Of a stretch of DNA of 64,000 nt, positions 63,168 through 64,000 are shown piece after piece. Under the pieces are notes generated by a model. The model was given only the letters and a program-made list of their open reading frames with translations, was not told the origin of the DNA and made no database searches. The position numbers and the translations under genes were made by a program. How positions within the stretch are numbered: position 1 is the stretch's first letter; each line of letters begins with the position of its first letter. The DNA lies in contig JAEYHZ010000013.1 of the NCBI GenBank assembly GCA_023409265.1, forward strand, positions 30,223 to 94,222. Reading direction: 5' to 3'. Origin of the DNA: Bacillota bacterium. GTDB taxonomy: Bacteria > Bacillota > Clostridia > Acetivibrionales > DSM-1351.

Positions 63168-64000
63168 CTATTCAATACTATAATTGATACTTGCTTTGCC
63201 ATCCGCTTTCGCCTTAAATATAATTGTCGATATTTCACCCGACCAGGTACTCCCGGGGTTGATGCTTTCATTTACTTTATACTCTATTCTGCCTTCCTTA
63301 ACTGTGACGCCGATGTTGGTTCCTGATATGATTCCGGTAGCTAGGTCCTTTCCGGCTGTAAACTCGCATAAGTCAACTACCGCCAGTTCATCAGTATTGT
63401 AGGTTACGACAAATGTTATATCTCCGAAATCCTGTACATTAGTTGCAAGCATTGAAAAATTAAATTCCTGGTCCTTTGTACATTCAATTTCATAGGACGG
63501 AGATGTAGTACTCTTTGTTATTGAATCACTCCAGGCCGTCACTCCTGTAATGTTCTTGCCTCTGACTCTATAGGTATGTGAGGTTCCCGGAGTTAGATTT
63601 TCATCTATGTAGCTTGATACCTGTCCCACATCCATTGTTTTTCCGTCTACTTCTACTTCATAACTAACACCTTCTACTTTTGTCCAGCTAAGCTTAATCT
63701 GAGTATCCGATACCGTTACATTTATGTTTGAAGGTGCACCGGGTAAATCAGCCAGCGTGGATATTGCAAGTACTGCACACCACTGGGAGTTTCCATTTGC
63801 ATTCTTTGTTCTGACTCTATAAGTGTGAAATGTCTCAGCCTTTAGGCCTGTATGGTTGTATACGGTATCTTTTCCATTGTCTATAACTACTCCGTCTACT
63901 TCTATGTCATATTGTGCATTTGCCTCCACAGCCTGCCATGCAAGTGTTACTGTTTTGTTTGTAACTACAGCTGCAAGATTTGCTATAATGGCAGCTCCCG
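63168..64000 (-). CDS. Fibronectin type III / cohesin-like surface protein, N-terminus outside window
   Basis: The frame is open to the window edge (at least 277 residues). It shows two fibronectin type III modules (TYRVRTKNANG and SHTYRVRGKNITG near their ends, each with Trp-Ser strands) and a C-terminal cohesin-like beta-sandwich (FVVTYNTDELAVVDL, GVTVKEGRIEYKV, IIFKAKADGKASIN). No dockerin or sortase motif is at the C-terminus. It is the first visible gene of the run leading to rhs. It probably binds carbohydrate- or protein-bearing surfaces; a role with the Rhs protein is only suggested by position. Confidence 0.75.
   Translation of the reverse strand, partial: GAAIIANLAAVVTNKTVTLAWQAVEANAQYDIEVDGVVIDNGKDTVYNHTGLKAETFHTYRVRTKNANGNSQWCAVLAISTLADLPGAPSNINVTVSDTQIKLSWTKVEGVSYEVEVDGKTMDVGQVSSYIDENLTPGTSHTYRVRGKNITGVTAWSDSITKSTTSPSYEIECTKDQEFNFSMLATNVQDFGDITFVVTYNTDELAVVDLCEFTAGKDLATGIISGTNIGVTVKEGRIEYKVNESINPGSTWSGEISTIIFKAKADGKASINYSIE

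Overview
The window looks like a chromosomal segment of a low-GC, anaerobic Gram-positive bacterium of the class Clostridia. The signs are AT-rich intergenic DNA, strong GGAGG-type ribosome binding sites, ferredoxin-linked 2-oxoacid metabolism, type III glutamine synthetase, AraC/YesN-YesM signalling, and a secreted fibronectin/cohesin-like protein that hints at the cellulolytic (Ruminiclostridium-like) group. The species assignment is inference. No rRNA, tRNA or CRISPR array was seen.

Layout. Positions 1-10,000: a partial M24 peptidase, an orphan sensor kinase, a CvpA/transglutaminase-like membrane protein, glnN, and a four-subunit 2-oxoacid:ferredoxin oxidoreductase (vor/kor). Positions 10,200-19,900: a galactofuranose-type sugar ABC transporter (ytfQ, ytfR, ytfT, yjfF order) preceded by a YesN/YesM two-component system that carries its own sugar-binding lipoprotein. 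Positions 20,000-29,050: alanine dehydrogenase with an Lrp regulator, a P-loop protein, tcdA, a flavodoxin-fold protein, an amidohydrolase, a ferredoxin, an isochorismatase-fold hydrolase and an AraC/GyrI regulator. Positions 29,100-40,260: a TetR-controlled ABC exporter, a YjdF-like membrane protein, and a kdp potassium-pump operon divergent from a kinase and a response regulator that lacks a DNA-binding domain.

Positions 40,400-50,500 are an accessory zone full of debris: two head-to-head IS256 transposase remnants, an HRDC-domain fragment, a frameshifted lipoprotein, a toxin-tip remnant, a mobile-element P-loop ATPase, an orphan Rhs tip with a zinc-metallopeptidase motif plus a candidate immunity gene, an IS110-family element with a probable bridge RNA, and a DUF2493/HRDC gene pair. 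Positions 50,575-64,000 carry the living source of this debris. A 3,368-residue secreted Rhs/YD-repeat protein is followed by a lipoprotein gene and preceded by two related membrane-anchored proteins and a fibronectin/cohesin-like surface protein, all on the minus strand and closely spaced.

The most interesting reading is that 41,600-64,000 is a Gram-positive Rhs polymorphic-toxin locus with displaced tips. One orphan tip shares about 584 bp of nearly identical DNA with the full-length gene and then switches to an unrelated metallopeptidase-like end. A second orphan fragment is homologous to the extreme C-terminus of the resident protein and is followed by a decayed paralogue of the lipoprotein that follows the resident gene. 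This repeated pairing of tip and lipoprotein supports a toxin/immunity relationship acting outside the cytoplasm.
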